This document shows, piece by piece, positions 39,664 through 50,124 of a DNA stretch of 64,000 nt. Under the pieces are notes generated by a model. The model ran no database searches, was not told the DNA's origin, and saw only the letters and a program-made list of their open reading frames with translations. The stretch's first letter is position 1. Every line of letters starts with the position of its first letter. The stretch lies in NCBI RefSeq assembly GCF_001695575.1, contig NZ_LUAX01000002.1, forward strand, positions 206,454 to 270,453, written 5' to 3'. Both the position numbers and the translations under genes were made by a program. Source of the DNA: Vibrio europaeus (GTDB taxonomy: Bacteria; Pseudomonadota; Gammaproteobacteria; Enterobacterales; Vibrionaceae).

Positions 39664-39691
39664 TTGACATATTTTTGGTAAATCGTAATAT
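39664..39691 (+). promoter_or_regulatory. Promoter of the tRNA Ser/Arg array
   Basis: -35 TTGACA (39664-39669), 16-bp spacer and -10 TAATAT (39686-39691), about 15 bp upstream of the first tRNA. A GC-containing stretch (GTGCCTCC) follows the -10, as in stringently controlled stable-RNA promoters. Confidence 0.7.
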
Positions 39692-39706
39692 GTGCCTCCG
39701 CAAGAC

Positions 39707-39799
39707 GGTGAGGTGGCCGAGAGGCTGAAGGCGCTCCCCTGCTAAGGGAGTATACGGTTTGTAGCCGTATCGAGGGTTCGAATCCCTCCCTCACCGCCA
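39707..39799 (+). tRNA. tRNA-Ser(GCT), copy 1
   Basis: 93 nt with encoded CCA. Acceptor GGTGAGG pairs with CCTCACC, the anticodon loop CTGCTAA gives GCT, and a long variable arm is present as expected for a class II tRNA. Identical to copy 2. Confidence 0.97.
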
Positions 39800-39873
39800 T
39801 TCTTGCTTCTTCTTCGGAAGAATTGTTCTTCGGAACAGCTTTAAAACAACTTTCTTTAGCAAGAAAGCATAGC

Positions 39874-39950
39874 GCGTCCTTAGCTCAGCTGGATAGAGTA
39901 CCTGGCTACGAACCAGGCGGTCGGAGGTTCGAATCCTCCAGGACGCGCCA
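39874..39950 (+). tRNA. tRNA-Arg(ACG), copy 1
   Basis: 77 nt with encoded CCA. Acceptor GCGTCCT pairs with AGGACGC, and the anticodon loop CTACGAA gives ACG (read as ICG after TadA modification). Three identical copies lie in this array. Confidence 0.97.
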
Positions 39951-39975
39951 TAATTTCCTTACCAGGGAATAAAAC

Positions 39976-40068
39976 GGTGAGGTGGCCGAGAGGCTGAAGG
40001 CGCTCCCCTGCTAAGGGAGTATACGGTTTGTAGCCGTATCGAGGGTTCGAATCCCTCCCTCACCGCCA
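39976..40068 (+). tRNA. tRNA-Ser(GCT), copy 2
   Basis: Identical in sequence to the tRNA at 39707-39799, including the encoded CCA. It lies 25 bp after the first Arg copy. Confidence 0.97.
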
Positions 40069-40164
40069 TTAATTGGCTTATGGCCAATTTTTTTGTTTTA
40101 AAGCCCTGTTGTTTCAAAGAACTAGTGTGATATACTTCACATCTCTTATTTTAGAGAACATTGC

Positions 40165-40241
40165 GCGTCCTTAGCTCAGCTGGATAGAGTACCTGGCTAC
40201 GAACCAGGCGGTCGGAGGTTCGAATCCTCCAGGACGCGCCA
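40165..40241 (+). tRNA. tRNA-Arg(ACG), copy 2
   Basis: Identical in sequence to the Arg copy at 39874-39950. Confidence 0.97.
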
Positions 40242-40305
40242 CTCTTTAGGGTTTCTTTTTATCAAAGTCATCCTGATATTGACCTTGAGTTGATATCAAA
40301 ACTGC

Positions 40306-40382
40306 GCGTCCTTAGCTCAGCTGGATAGAGTACCTGGCTACGAACCAGGCGGTCGGAGGTTCGAATCCTCCAGGACGCGCCA
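40306..40382 (+). tRNA. tRNA-Arg(ACG), copy 3
   Basis: Identical again; last gene of the array, followed 8 bp later by a terminator. Confidence 0.97.
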
Positions 40383-40390
40383 CTTATTTT

Positions 40391-40422
40391 AAAGCCCTGC
40401 TAGAAATAGCAGGGCTTTTTTA
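40391..40422 (+). terminator. Terminator of the tRNA array
   Basis: AAAGCCCTGCTA and TAGCAGGGCTTT form a 12-bp stem around GAAA and are followed by TTTT. Confidence 0.92.
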
Positions 40423-40831
40423 TTAACACTCTCGCAACATTATTGAAACAGTGAATTTACAAGTTATTGTTTCTTCGACTCTTTTCCTATTTCTTTTAAG
40501 CCTATCGCAGTAATGCACCATGTTTTGGCATAACGTCATAAAACACGCAGTTATTTATGCTTATATGAAGATGTATTGCAGATTTATGTGATTTGTGTGA
40601 CGAATAATTCCCTAGATTTGTGCAATATCCTCAATAGCACCTTAAACAAAATTGACAAAGTTTAACCAATCGAGATAATCCTAGACCTCTTGTCAGGATT
40701 TTACTGCATGTTCTGGCAACAAGAGTGCTAGCAAGATGCTGGCTAAATTTAGCGTTGAGCGATGATAAAACACGATGTTTTTAGCGATATACCTAATGCT
40801 GTTGTCAGGAAGACAAAGAAAGGATGCAAAA
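40423..40831 (+). promoter_or_regulatory. oadGAB upstream region with sigma-70 promoter
   Basis: About 410 bp without a gene. A good promoter lies at 40652-40679: TTGACA, 16-bp spacer, GATAAT. That gives a 5' leader of roughly 145 nt before oadG, long enough for control, but I recognise no riboswitch fold in it. Confidence 0.6.
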
Positions 40832-41089
40832 ATGGATAATATTGGAAGCCTGCTAGTAGATGCTGCAACCCTGATGCTTACAGGGATGGCTGTAGTATTT
40901 ATATTCCTCACTATTCTCGTCTATCTCGTTCGGTTGATGTCAAAACTGGTACCACAAGAAGTACCTGAGCCGATCGCGACCCCTATTCAAAATAACAAAG
41001 TTCAATCACCATCTTCTGCTGTTAGCCCGAAGGTAGTTGCGGCGATCTCCGCAGCGGTACATCAGTATCGTACCTCTACCGCTAAGTAG
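40832..41089 (+). CDS. oadG: Oxaloacetate decarboxylase gamma subunit
   Basis: An 85-residue small membrane subunit with one N-terminal helix (LMLTGMAVVFIFLTILVYLVRLM) and a soluble tail that binds zinc and the alpha chain in known enzymes. The frame opens at 40775, but the ATG at 40832 has an AAAGGA site and gives the normal start. First gene of oadGAB. Confidence 0.92.
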   Translation: MDNIGSLLVDAATLMLTGMAVVFIFLTILVYLVRLMSKLVPQEVPEPIATPIQNNKVQSPSSAVSPKVVAAISAAVHQYRTSTAK

Positions 41090-41120
41090 CATTTGACAGG
41101 ATTAAAAGGAGTTAATGAGC

Positions 41121-42902
41121 ATGTCTAAACCACTAGCTTTAACGGACGTGGTCCTTCGTGACGCCCATCAATCGCTGTTTGCGACTCGTATGCGTCTAGA
41201 GGATATGTTACCTATCGCAGAGGAACTGGATAAAGTCGGTTACTGGTCTCTAGAAACATGGGGCGGTGCGACGTTTGATGCCTGTATTCGATTCCTAGGG
41301 GAAGACCCTTGGGAGCGTTTGCGTGCATTGAAAAAAGCGATGCCAAATACGCCAATGCAAATGCTGCTGCGCGGCCAGAACTTACTGGGTTACCGCCACT
41401 ACGCAGATGATGTAGTCGAAAAATTTGTTGAACGCGCCCATGCCAATGGTATGGATGTCTTCCGTATCTTCGATGCGATGAACGATGTGCGTAACTTTGA
41501 GAAGGCAGTAAAAGCAGCAGTCGATGTCGGCGCGCATGCTCAAGGTACGCTTTCTTATACTACTAGCCCAGTACACAATACAGATACTTGGGTGGATCTT
41601 GCTAAACGTCTTGAAGATCTTGGCTGTCACTCATTGTGTATCAAAGATATGTCAGGGTTGCTTAAGCCATATGAAGCGGAAGAGTTAATTACTCGCATCA
41701 AATCTTCTACTGATATTCCTTTAGCGCTTCATTGTCATGCAACAACGGGCCTATCAACAGCGACTGCTGTAAAAGCAGTAGAAGCTGGAGTAGATATCCT
41801 TGATACGGCTATCTCATCAATGAGCTGCACTTATGGTCATACACCAACAGAGACAGTGGTCGCTATGCTGCAAGGCACTGAGCGTGACACTAACCTTAAG
41901 CTTGATCAAATAGAGCCGATTGCTGCTTACTTCCGTGATGTTCGTAAGAAGTATGCCAAGTTTGAAGGTCAACTTAAGGGCGTTGACTCTCGTATCCTGA
42001 TTGCTCAAGTGCCGGGTGGCATGTTGACCAATATGGAAGGTCAGCTCAAAGAGCAGGGCGCAGCTGATAAGCTCGATGAAGTTCTCGAAGAGATCCCACG
42101 CGTACGTCAGGATCTTGGTTACATTCCTCTCGTGACTCCAACCTCTCAAATCGTCGGCACTCAAGCGGTGATCAACGTATTGACTGGTGAACGCTATAAG
42201 AGTATTACCAAAGAAACAGCAGGTTTGCTGAAAGGTGAGTACGGTGCAACACCAGCGGAAGTGAACGCAGAGCTACAAGCCCAAGTATTAGAGGGAGCGG
42301 AGGCCATTACCTGTCGCCCTGCTGATTTGCTTGAGTCAGAGATGAACTCGTTGACTGAAGAACTGCTGACTAAAGCGAAACAAGACGGCATTTCTCTCGC
42401 AGAAGATACGGTTGATGACGTGCTGACCTACGCGCTCTTCCCACAAGTAGGTTTGAAGTTCCTTAAGAACCGCCGTAACCCAGAGGCCTTTGAGCCAGCA
42501 CCATGGCTAGAAGAAGCGCCTGCTGCTCCTCAAGCTCAGCCTGCTCAAGGTGGCATCGAAACTTACAGCGTTAAAGTTGATGGTCAGGTCTACGATGTTG
42601 AAGTTGGCCCGCAAGGTCAGTTAACCTCGGTAGCTCCTTCAGCAGCCGCTCCACAACAAGTGGTAGCGCCTGCAGCACCAAGTGGTAACTCAGAAACGGT
42701 GCCAGCTCCACTTGCTGGTAACATCTTTAAGGTGCATGTCCAAAGTGGTGCTCAAGTGGCTGAAGGTGACGTGTTACTGATCCTTGAAGCGATGAAGATG
42801 GAAACGGAAGTACGCGCAGCACGCGGTGGCATTATTCAAGATCTGCACGTCAAAGAGGGTGACTCTGTGACAGTTGGCGCTCCGCTACTGAGCTTAGCGT
42901 AA
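41121..42902 (+). CDS. oadA: Oxaloacetate decarboxylase alpha subunit (biotin-dependent)
   Basis: 593 residues from the chosen start. The N-terminal carboxyltransferase barrel ([18 protein letters not shown], then [12 protein letters not shown]) is followed by an Ala/Pro/Gln-rich linker and a C-terminal biotin domain with the biotinylated lysine in LEAMKMETE. It transfers CO2 from oxaloacetate to biotin. AGGAG lies only 3 nt before the ATG at 41115 but 9 nt before the ATG at 41121, which favours the latter ([11 protein letters not shown]). Confidence 0.95.
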   Translation: MSKPLALTDVVLRDAHQSLFATRMRLEDMLPIAEELDKVGYWSLETWGGATFDACIRFLGEDPWERLRALKKAMPNTPMQMLLRGQNLLGYRHYADDVVEKFVERAHANGMDVFRIFDAMNDVRNFEKAVKAAVDVGAHAQGTLSYTTSPVHNTDTWVDLAKRLEDLGCHSLCIKDMSGLLKPYEAEELITRIKSSTDIPLALHCHATTGLSTATAVKAVEAGVDILDTAISSMSCTYGHTPTETVVAMLQGTERDTNLKLDQIEPIAAYFRDVRKKYAKFEGQLKGVDSRILIAQVPGGMLTNMEGQLKEQGAADKLDEVLEEIPRVRQDLGYIPLVTPTSQIVGTQAVINVLTGERYKSITKETAGLLKGEYGATPAEVNAELQAQVLEGAEAITCRPADLLESEMNSLTEELLTKAKQDGISLAEDTVDDVLTYALFPQVGLKFLKNRRNPEAFEPAPWLEEAPAAPQAQPAQGGIETYSVKVDGQVYDVEVGPQGQLTSVAPSAAAPQQVVAPAAPSGNSETVPAPLAGNIFKVHVQSGAQVAEGDVLLILEAMKMETEVRAARGGIIQDLHVKEGDSVTVGAPLLSLA

Positions 42903-42911
42903 GGGAGTACC

Positions 42912-44042
42912 ATGGAAGGATTAATGATCTTATGGTCAGAAACAGGGATCGCTAACTTTGAGTTTGGCCAAATCTGTATGATCTTGGTTGGTTGTGCTCT
43001 GCTGTTTTTGGCTATTCGTAAAGGCTTCGAACCGCTACTTCTGCTACCCATTGGTTTTGGTGCTATCTTAGCCAATATTCCCAATGCTGGTTTTACCGAT
43101 GAAGGTGGCTTGCTTTACTACGTCTACTACGTTGGGATTGAGTCAGGGATCTTCCCGCTATTGATCTTCATGGGTGTCGGTGCAATGACCGATTTCGGTG
43201 CTTTGATCGCTAACCCCAAAACGCTTTGGTTGGGCGCCGCAGCGCAGTTTGGTATTTTCGCCACCCTGTTTGGTGCGATCTTGCTTAACTATGTACCGGG
43301 CATGGAGTTTAGCATGCCAGATGCGGCTTCAATTGCCATCATCGGCGGTGCAGACGGTCCGACAGCGATCTTCTTGGCGAGCCAGTTATCACCTGATTTG
43401 CTTGGAGCTATTGCTGTTGCTGCATACAGCTACATGGCATTGGTTCCGATCATTCAGCCTCCAATTATGAAGGCGTTAACATCGCCAGAAGAGCGTAAGA
43501 TTCAGATGGCGCAGCTGCGTCACGTGGGTAAAGCTGAGAAGATCTTGTTCCCACTCGCGGTACTGCTGATGACGATTCTGTTCCTACCAGCAGCAACTCC
43601 TCTGGTTGGTATGTTCTGTCTTGGTAACTTGATGCGTGAGGCTGGAGTGGTCGATCGTTTATCAAAAACAGCGCAGAATGAGTTGATCAATATCGTAACC
43701 ATCTTCCTTGGTCTTGGGGTTGGTTCTAAACTTCAAGCAGAAGAGTTCCTTAACGTCGAGACGCTAGGTATCTTGGCTTTAGGTGCGGTAGCGTTCAGTA
43801 TTGGTACTGCTGGCGGTGTACTTATGGCTAAGCTATTGAATAAGTTCTCTAAAGAGGATATTAACCCTCTTATTGGTGCAGCTGGGGTTTCAGCGGTACC
43901 GATGGCGGCGCGAGTGGTGAATAAAGTCGGCTTGGATTCCAACCCGCAAAACTTCCTACTGATGCACGCAATGGGCCCTAATGTAGCAGGTGTACTTGGT
44001 TCTGCTGTTGCTGCGGGTATCCTGTTGGCACTGGTTGGCTAA
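42912..44042 (+). CDS. oadB: Oxaloacetate decarboxylase beta subunit (Na+ pump)
   Basis: A 376-residue integral membrane subunit that decarboxylates carboxybiotin and exports Na+. It shows multiple hydrophobic helices. The conserved [18 protein letters not shown] region is followed by the [12 protein letters not shown] motif, then by [14 protein letters not shown] near the C-terminus. The gene lies 9 bp after oadA. The complex couples oxaloacetate breakdown to a sodium gradient. Confidence 0.96.
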   Translation: MEGLMILWSETGIANFEFGQICMILVGCALLFLAIRKGFEPLLLLPIGFGAILANIPNAGFTDEGGLLYYVYYVGIESGIFPLLIFMGVGAMTDFGALIANPKTLWLGAAAQFGIFATLFGAILLNYVPGMEFSMPDAASIAIIGGADGPTAIFLASQLSPDLLGAIAVAAYSYMALVPIIQPPIMKALTSPEERKIQMAQLRHVGKAEKILFPLAVLLMTILFLPAATPLVGMFCLGNLMREAGVVDRLSKTAQNELINIVTIFLGLGVGSKLQAEEFLNVETLGILALGAVAFSIGTAGGVLMAKLLNKFSKEDINPLIGAAGVSAVPMAARVVNKVGLDSNPQNFLLMHAMGPNVAGVLGSAVAAGILLALVG

Positions 44043-44114
44043 TCGCCTTTAGCGTTAGTAATTGGATAATTTGAGAGCAAGTGGTTAACTTGCTGCCAAT
44101 AAATGGTATATATT

Positions 44115-44143
44115 CAAAGGGATGCTTTCGCATCCCTTTTTTG
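44115..44143 (+). terminator. oadGAB terminator
   Basis: AAAGGGATGC and GCATCCCTTT flank a TTTCG-type loop and are followed by TTTT. Confidence 0.9.
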
Positions 44144-44164
44144 TACCGATAGGGAAATGAAGAA

Positions 44165-45115
44165 ATGGAAAACAAACAAATCGCAATCTCTCAATTTGGT
44201 GACCCAGACGTTCTCGTTACTCAGACCTCACCGATTCCACAGCCACAAGCAGGTGAAGTACTGGTTAAAGTACATTTTTCTGGCGTAAACCCTATCGACG
44301 TGAAAACACGAGCAGGGCTAGGCTGGGCCGCGTCTGAAAACAAAGATAACTTGCCTTGGGTGCCTGGTTATGACATCTCTGGTCAAGTCGCCTCTTTGGG
44401 CGAAACCAGTGAGCGATTCTCCGTGGGTGATAATGTTGCGGGCTTTGTTGGCTTTCCTCTTATTGGTGGTGGCTATAGCCAATATATTTGTGTGCCTGAG
44501 AGCGCTCTTAGCCTAGTGCCTGATTCCGTCACTTTAGAAGCTGCGGCAGCTTTACCTTTGGCTGGTCAAACAGCGGTTCAAGCATTGGACAAGGCAGGTG
44601 TGCATGAGGGGGATCGAGTACTGATTTTAGCAGGAGCAGGCGGGGTTGGTCATCTGGCGATTCAAGTCGCTGTGGCAGCAAAAGCGGAGGTGTTTACCAC
44701 CTGTAGTGAAGCTAACTTAGATTATATGGCGACGCTAGGTGCCCATGCCGTCAACTACCAATTTGCACCTGTTTCAGAGCGTGTAGAGGAAGCCGATGTA
44801 TTGATCGATCTGGTTGGTGGTGATGCAGCGCTTGATGCACTGAAATGTCTAAAAGACGGCGCTAAAGTCGTGACAGTTCCAACACTTACCGCCGAGCTTA
44901 TCTGTGAGAAAGCCAAACTACTTGGTTTTGAAGCAACAGGTATGCTGGTTGATCCCAATCCAGAACAGCTCGATGCCTTATTGTATATGGTCAGCGTTGG
45001 TTTAGTGAAAACAGAGATCCAACAGGTTTATCCAATGACTGAAGTGGTCGAAGCACATAAACAGATCGAAACCGGGCACACGAGAGGCAAGGTTTTGCTT
45101 GATATGCAATGCTAG
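44165..45115 (+). CDS. NADP-dependent MDR oxidoreductase (quinone oxidoreductase-like)
   Basis: A 316-residue medium-chain dehydrogenase/reductase without structural zinc cysteines. It shows the GroES-like N-terminus (VLVKVHFSGVNPIDVKTRAG, VPGYDISGQV) and the Rossmann motif LILAGAGGVGHLAIQVA. Such enzymes reduce quinones or enones; the substrate is unknown. Its last codons overlap the next gene by 7 bp. Confidence 0.85.
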   Translation: MENKQIAISQFGDPDVLVTQTSPIPQPQAGEVLVKVHFSGVNPIDVKTRAGLGWAASENKDNLPWVPGYDISGQVASLGETSERFSVGDNVAGFVGFPLIGGGYSQYICVPESALSLVPDSVTLEAAAALPLAGQTAVQALDKAGVHEGDRVLILAGAGGVGHLAIQVAVAAKAEVFTTCSEANLDYMATLGAHAVNYQFAPVSERVEEADVLIDLVGGDAALDALKCLKDGAKVVTVPTLTAELICEKAKLLGFEATGMLVDPNPEQLDALLYMVSVGLVKTEIQQVYPMTEVVEAHKQIETGHTRGKVLLDMQC

Positions 45116-45570
45116 AAGCGTTTAACAGCGCTTTTGAATCTTTCGCACTATGGTTTTCTGACTCGGCACTGTGGGTTCTGTTTCTAAGCGGCTTCCTCAG
45201 TGCCACTTTATTGCCTGGTGGTTCAGAAGCTGGCTTGATTGCCACATTAAGTCTCAATCAGTTTTCAACTCCCCTAATCATTCTTGTCGCCACTTTGGGT
45301 AATACGCTCGGTGGCTTGACCAACTTTTGGATAGGTTTATGGTTACCAAACCGAACTCAAAATGAAAAACATGGTCATAAAGCTTTATTATGGCTCAATA
45401 AATACGGCTATTGGTCGCTTCTTTTTAGTTGGTTACCGATAATCGGTGACCCTTTATGTTTAGCCGCAGGTTGGCTTCGAATGCGCTTTTGGCCATGTTT
45501 CTGGCTTATATTGATTGGCAAAGCGCTGCGATACTCATTACTTGCAGCAATTTTTTACGGATTTTTCTAA
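45109..45570 (+). CDS. YqaA-family inner-membrane protein
   Basis: A 153-residue membrane protein of the SNARE-associated/DedA-related YqaA group: FLSGFLSATLLPGGSEAGLIA, then GNTLGGLTNFWIGLWLP, then WLPIIGDPLCLAAGWLRM. The role is not established; relatives are proposed lipid or small-molecule transporters. It overlaps the oxidoreductase by 7 bp, so the two are translationally coupled. Confidence 0.85.
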   Translation: MLEAFNSAFESFALWFSDSALWVLFLSGFLSATLLPGGSEAGLIATLSLNQFSTPLIILVATLGNTLGGLTNFWIGLWLPNRTQNEKHGHKALLWLNKYGYWSLLFSWLPIIGDPLCLAAGWLRMRFWPCFWLILIGKALRYSLLAAIFYGFF

Positions 45571-45579
45571 GGGGATGTC

Positions 45580-48438
45580 ATGAGAAAGATTTGGCTTGGT
45601 GCTATTTCTCTTGTCGCACTTTATGGTTGTAGCTCCAACAACCTCTCGTCTGTTTCATTTTTATCTTCATTGCCACAAGGCGTTACTCTCGTTGAAGAAG
45701 TACCCGCTCAACCTGGTAAGGCAACAATCCCATACTCAAAATATCAGCTAGATAATGGTCTAACGGTGATCCTATCACCAGACAATTCCGATCCACTTGT
45801 TCACCTTGACGTGACTTATCATGTTGGCTCGGCGCGTGAAGAGATAGGTAAATCAGGCTTTGCTCACTTTTTTGAGCACATGATGTTCCAAGGTAGTGAG
45901 AATGTTGGTGACCAACAGCACTTTAAGATCATTACCGAAGCAGGCGGAACGCTTAATGGGACGACGAACCGAGATCGCACTAACTACTTTGAAACTGTGC
46001 CATCGAATCAGCTAGAGAAAATGCTCTGGCTTGAGTCTGATCGAATGGGCTTTTTGCTTGATGCTGTCTCACAACGTAAGTTTGAAATTCAGCGCGATAC
46101 GGTTAAAAACGAACGAGCGCAGAACTATGACAACCGCCCTTATGGATTGATGTGGGAGCGAATGGGTGAAGCCATGTATCCAGAAGGCCACCCTTACTCT
46201 TGGCAAACCATTGGATATGTTGAAGATCTAGATAGGGTCGATGTGAATGACCTTAAAGCCTTCTTTCTTCGTTGGTACGGACCAAACAACGCGGTGCTGA
46301 CAATAGGTGGTGACATTGACGTTGAGCAGACCTTAGAGTGGGTAAACAAATATTTTGGTTCCATTCCTGCTGGGCCTGAAGTTGAGCGCGCACCTAAGCA
46401 GCCTGCAAAGTTGAGCGAAGACCGTTACATCACGCTAGAAGATCGTATTCAGCAGCCGATGCTGATGATTGGCTGGCCAGCGAAGTACAACGGGGCTGAA
46501 GAGCAGGCGTCGATCAATGCTTTGGCTAACGTATTAGGCAGTGGGGCAAACAGCCTGCTTTATCAAAAGCTAGTGAAGACTCAAAAGGCGGTAGATGCAG
46601 GGGCTTTCCAAGATTGTGCAGAGCTTGCCTGTACCTTCTATGTGTATGCAATGGCGCCATCTGGAGATAAAGGAGCACTTAAACCTCTTTATCAGGAGTT
46701 GATGCAAACTTTAGATGAATTTGAAGAGAAAGGTGTCGATGAGGCGCGACTAGAGCAGATCACTGGAATGGCGGAAGCTAACGCAGTATTTGCTCTGCAA
46801 AGTGTTCGTGGCAAGGTAACTCAACTTGCTTCCAACGAAACCTTCTTCGATACGCCTGATCGGATTCAAACCCAACTAGAGCAAATCCGAGCGGTGACGC
46901 CAGAGTCTGTCATGGCGGCATACAAAACCTATGTAAACGGTCACCATAAAGTGGCACTCAGTGTCGTTCCGCGCGGAAAAACTGAATTAGCGGCTAAACC
47001 GGCTACCTTTGTTACGCCACCGAGAACTCTGCCAGAGTATCAAAAAGTGACCGAAGAGCAGCTAACTTATCGTCGTGCGACCGATACCTTTGACCGCTCT
47101 GTGATGCCTGAAGTCGCTCAAGGGGTGAAAGCTCAAATGCCAGAGCTGTATCACCTTTATTTCGACAATGGCGCTGAGCTACTTGGTACGGTCAGCTCCG
47201 AAACGCCAACCGTTCAATTGGATATTAGCTTCCCTGCCGGAGAGCGCTATGTGGTGAAAGGGAAAGAAGGGCTAGCTAATCTCACTGCGGCAATGATGCA
47301 AGAGGCGACACTCGACTCTAGCTTGGAAGAGCTGCAAGCTAGGTTAGATACCTTAGGTAGTACGGTTTCTATTGATGCGGGTAACTATACCACTGGCATT
47401 TCTGTTTCAAGTCTGGAAAAGAACCTTACCGAAACGTTGAAGATCGTCGAGGAAGTGTTATTTAAACCAGCTTTCCGTCAAGAGGATTTCGACCGCTTGA
47501 AGAAACAGATGTTAGAAGGTTTGGTTTATCAGCATCAAAAGCCAAGCTGGATGGCTTCTCAGGCGACGCGCCAAGTCCTTTTCGCTGGCTCGATTTATCA
47601 ACGCTCCAATGATGGCACAGAAGCTTCTGTATCGAGCTTAACCTTAGATGACGTTAAAGACTTCTATAAGCAGCATTACACGCCACAAGGTGCTCAAATT
47701 GTGGTGGTCGGCGACATCAATAAACGCCAAGTGAAAAAAGAACTGACCTTTATAGACAGCTGGCAAGGTGAATTTGCTCCCTTGTTAAGACCGCAATTGG
47801 TGAAACCACTCGATCAGCAGAAGATCTATCTCATCGATAAGCCGAGCGCTCCGCAAAGTGTGGTACGTATGGTTCGTCAAGGGTTACCGTTTGATGCGAC
47901 AGGGGAAGTGTATTTAACGCAGTTAGCTAACTTTAACTTAGCAGGTAACTTCAATAGCCGTGTTAACCAAAATTTGCGTGAAGATAAAGGCTACACTTAT
48001 GGTGCAAGCGGTTATCTCGCGGCAAATCGAGAAGTCGGCGCGATAATTTTCTCAGCGCAAGTTCGTGCAGACTCAACGGTGCCATCAATTGTCGAGATGC
48101 AAAAAGAGCTCGAAGAGTTCAGTAAAAATGGCATGACCGATGATGAAATGAAATTTTTGCGTTTAGCGGTCGGTCAACAAGATGCGTTAAAGTATGAAAC
48201 GCCTTCACAGAAAACTGGACTACTTAATAGTATTCTGGCGTACAGCTTAGATGAAGATTACCTAAAGCAGAGAAACGAGATCGTAGAAACCGTCAATAAG
48301 AAGACCTTAGATGGGCTAGCGAATAAGTGGTTTGCCCCAGATGAGTACCAAATTATTGTCGTTGGTGATGCTAAAACGTTAAAACCTCAGCTAGAAAGTT
48401 TACAGATTCCGATAGAAGAGCTTGAAATCATCCGCTAG
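45580..48438 (+). CDS. M16-family zinc protease lipoprotein
   Basis: 952 residues, with a lipoprotein signal (MRKIWLGAISLVALYGC, lipid cysteine at 17). Two M16 repeats follow. The first carries the inverted zinc motif HFFEH in GFAHFFEHMMFQGS with a downstream glutamate (KNERAQNYDNRP). The second half lacks the motif, as usual for bacterial two-domain pitrilysin relatives. Predicted to degrade peptides in the periplasm or at the outer membrane. Confidence 0.9.
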   Translation: MRKIWLGAISLVALYGCSSNNLSSVSFLSSLPQGVTLVEEVPAQPGKATIPYSKYQLDNGLTVILSPDNSDPLVHLDVTYHVGSAREEIGKSGFAHFFEHMMFQGSENVGDQQHFKIITEAGGTLNGTTNRDRTNYFETVPSNQLEKMLWLESDRMGFLLDAVSQRKFEIQRDTVKNERAQNYDNRPYGLMWERMGEAMYPEGHPYSWQTIGYVEDLDRVDVNDLKAFFLRWYGPNNAVLTIGGDIDVEQTLEWVNKYFGSIPAGPEVERAPKQPAKLSEDRYITLEDRIQQPMLMIGWPAKYNGAEEQASINALANVLGSGANSLLYQKLVKTQKAVDAGAFQDCAELACTFYVYAMAPSGDKGALKPLYQELMQTLDEFEEKGVDEARLEQITGMAEANAVFALQSVRGKVTQLASNETFFDTPDRIQTQLEQIRAVTPESVMAAYKTYVNGHHKVALSVVPRGKTELAAKPATFVTPPRTLPEYQKVTEEQLTYRRATDTFDRSVMPEVAQGVKAQMPELYHLYFDNGAELLGTVSSETPTVQLDISFPAGERYVVKGKEGLANLTAAMMQEATLDSSLEELQARLDTLGSTVSIDAGNYTTGISVSSLEKNLTETLKIVEEVLFKPAFRQEDFDRLKKQMLEGLVYQHQKPSWMASQATRQVLFAGSIYQRSNDGTEASVSSLTLDDVKDFYKQHYTPQGAQIVVVGDINKRQVKKELTFIDSWQGEFAPLLRPQLVKPLDQQKIYLIDKPSAPQSVVRMVRQGLPFDATGEVYLTQLANFNLAGNFNSRVNQNLREDKGYTYGASGYLAANREVGAIIFSAQVRADSTVPSIVEMQKELEEFSKNGMTDDEMKFLRLAVGQQDALKYETPSQKTGLLNSILAYSLDEDYLKQRNEIVETVNKKTLDGLANKWFAPDEYQIIVVGDAKTLKPQLESLQIPIEELEIIR

Positions 48439-48464
48439 AGTACACATAACATAGTGCATAGCTA

Positions 48465-48488
48465 AAGGGTGACTTTGGTCACCCTTTA
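48465..48488 (+). terminator. M16 protease gene terminator
   Basis: AAAGGGTGAC and GTCACCCTTT flank TTTG; the trailing T run is weak (ATAATTT). Confidence 0.7.
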
Positions 48489-48546
48489 TAATTTGTTTAG
48501 CCAGTTTGGTCTCACAACCAAACTACAAATATAAGCGACCCTCATT

Positions 48547-50115
48547 TTGACTGAATTTGCTGCGCGACTGGAGCGAGTTGCACAAAACCAAGAAGTATTT
48601 AAGAGTTTTGGACGTGGTGTGGAGCGTGAGACGCTGCGATACCACCAAGATGGACATCTCGCAACGACCCCTCATCCGGTTGAGCTAGGCTCGGCTTACG
48701 CCAATAACTGGATAACCACTGACTTTTCTGAGTCACTGCTGGAGTTTATTACACCTGTATCAAGCACCATCTCCACCTTAACTGCTCAGCTAGAGGACAT
48801 TCATCACTTTACTCAAACTAAGCTGGGTGATGAGAAAATGTGGCCACTTTCTATGCCTTGTTACGTTGGCAGTGAAGATGACATCAATCTAGCGCAGTAC
48901 GGTTCTTCTAACTCGGGAAAAATGAAAACCTTGTATCGAGAAGGTCTTAAGCATCGCTACGGCAGCTTGATGCAGATTATCTCAGGTGTTCATTTTAACT
49001 TTTCATTCCCTGAATCTTTTTGGGATCAGTTGTTTGGTGAGCAGAGCGAAGAGGACAGACAAGATAGCAAGTCTGAGGCTTATTTCGGTCTGATTCGAAA
49101 CTACTACCGTTTCGGCTGGTTAATTCCTTATTTCTTTGGTGCTTCTCCGGCTCTATGTGGTTCATTTATCCAAGGGCGCGAAACCAATCTACCATTTGAA
49201 AGTATTGGTGGCACGCTGTACCTACCTCACGCAACTTCATTGCGCTTGAGCGATCTTGGTTACACCAACAGCGCGCAAAGTGCCTTGAAGATTGGCTTCA
49301 ACAGCCTCGACGAGTATTTGGAAGGGTTGAACAAAGCGATTCGTACCCCGTCGCCAGAGTTTGCGGAAATCGGCGTTAAGGTTGAAGGTGAGTATCGTCA
49401 GCTCAATAGTAATGTACTCCAGATCGAAAATGAGCTTTATGCGCCAATTCGTCCTAAGCGCGTGGCTAAGTCAGGCGAAAAACCATCAGAAGCGTTAGCT
49501 CGTGGTGGTGTGGAATATATCGAAGTTCGTTCTCTTGATGTAAACCCATATAGCGCAATTGGTATCAATGAGGATCAAGTTCGTTTCTTAGACCTATTTT
49601 TAACATGGGCAGCCTTAACAGAATCTGAGCCGATGGATCACTGCGAACAGGCTTGCTGGCGCGAGAACTGGAATAAAGTCATCGTAGAAGGCCGTAAACA
49701 TGGCTTAGAGCTGCAAATTGGTTGTAAAGGTGAGATTCTAACGCTTCAAAATTGGGCAAAACGTGTGTTTGTTGAGTTGACCCAAATCGCTGAGAAAATG
49801 GATGCGGCGAATGGTGGGAACGAATATCAGGCGGTTTGCTACAAACTGCTTTCGTGGATTGATAATCCAGAACAAACCATTTCCGGTCAGTTACTTGAAG
49901 ATACCAAGCGCTTTGGTGGTTTAGGTAAAGTTGGCTGTGAGTTTGGTAAAGAGTACCGTCAACAGCATCTAGGTCATCAGTATCGTCTCTATAGTGAGTC
50001 TGAGATGGAGCAAGAAGTAGAGCGTTCTCGTATTGCTCAGGCAGAAGTAGAAGCAGCAGACAAACAGAGCTTTGACGAATTCCTCGAAGAGTATTTCGCT
50101 TACTTAAAAGCTTAA
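48547..50115 (+). CDS. gshA: Glutamate--cysteine ligase
   Basis: A 522-residue gammaproteobacterial-type GshA making gamma-glutamylcysteine, the first step of glutathione synthesis. [27 protein letters not shown] and [13 protein letters not shown] are visible. The start is TTG ([15 protein letters not shown]), with no strong ribosome-binding site, but it matches the expected N-terminus. First of the gshA-SLT lipoprotein-luxS series. Confidence 0.96.
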   Translation: MTEFAARLERVAQNQEVFKSFGRGVERETLRYHQDGHLATTPHPVELGSAYANNWITTDFSESLLEFITPVSSTISTLTAQLEDIHHFTQTKLGDEKMWPLSMPCYVGSEDDINLAQYGSSNSGKMKTLYREGLKHRYGSLMQIISGVHFNFSFPESFWDQLFGEQSEEDRQDSKSEAYFGLIRNYYRFGWLIPYFFGASPALCGSFIQGRETNLPFESIGGTLYLPHATSLRLSDLGYTNSAQSALKIGFNSLDEYLEGLNKAIRTPSPEFAEIGVKVEGEYRQLNSNVLQIENELYAPIRPKRVAKSGEKPSEALARGGVEYIEVRSLDVNPYSAIGINEDQVRFLDLFLTWAALTESEPMDHCEQACWRENWNKVIVEGRKHGLELQIGCKGEILTLQNWAKRVFVELTQIAEKMDAANGGNEYQAVCYKLLSWIDNPEQTISGQLLEDTKRFGGLGKVGCEFGKEYRQQHLGHQYRLYSESEMEQEVERSRIAQAEVEAADKQSFDEFLEEYFAYLKA

Positions 50116-50124
50116 GGTAGCAAA

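Noticed and set aside
39399..39800. 133-residue minus-strand frame
   Set aside because: It lies across csrA, its terminator and a tRNA-Ser gene; antisense shadow.
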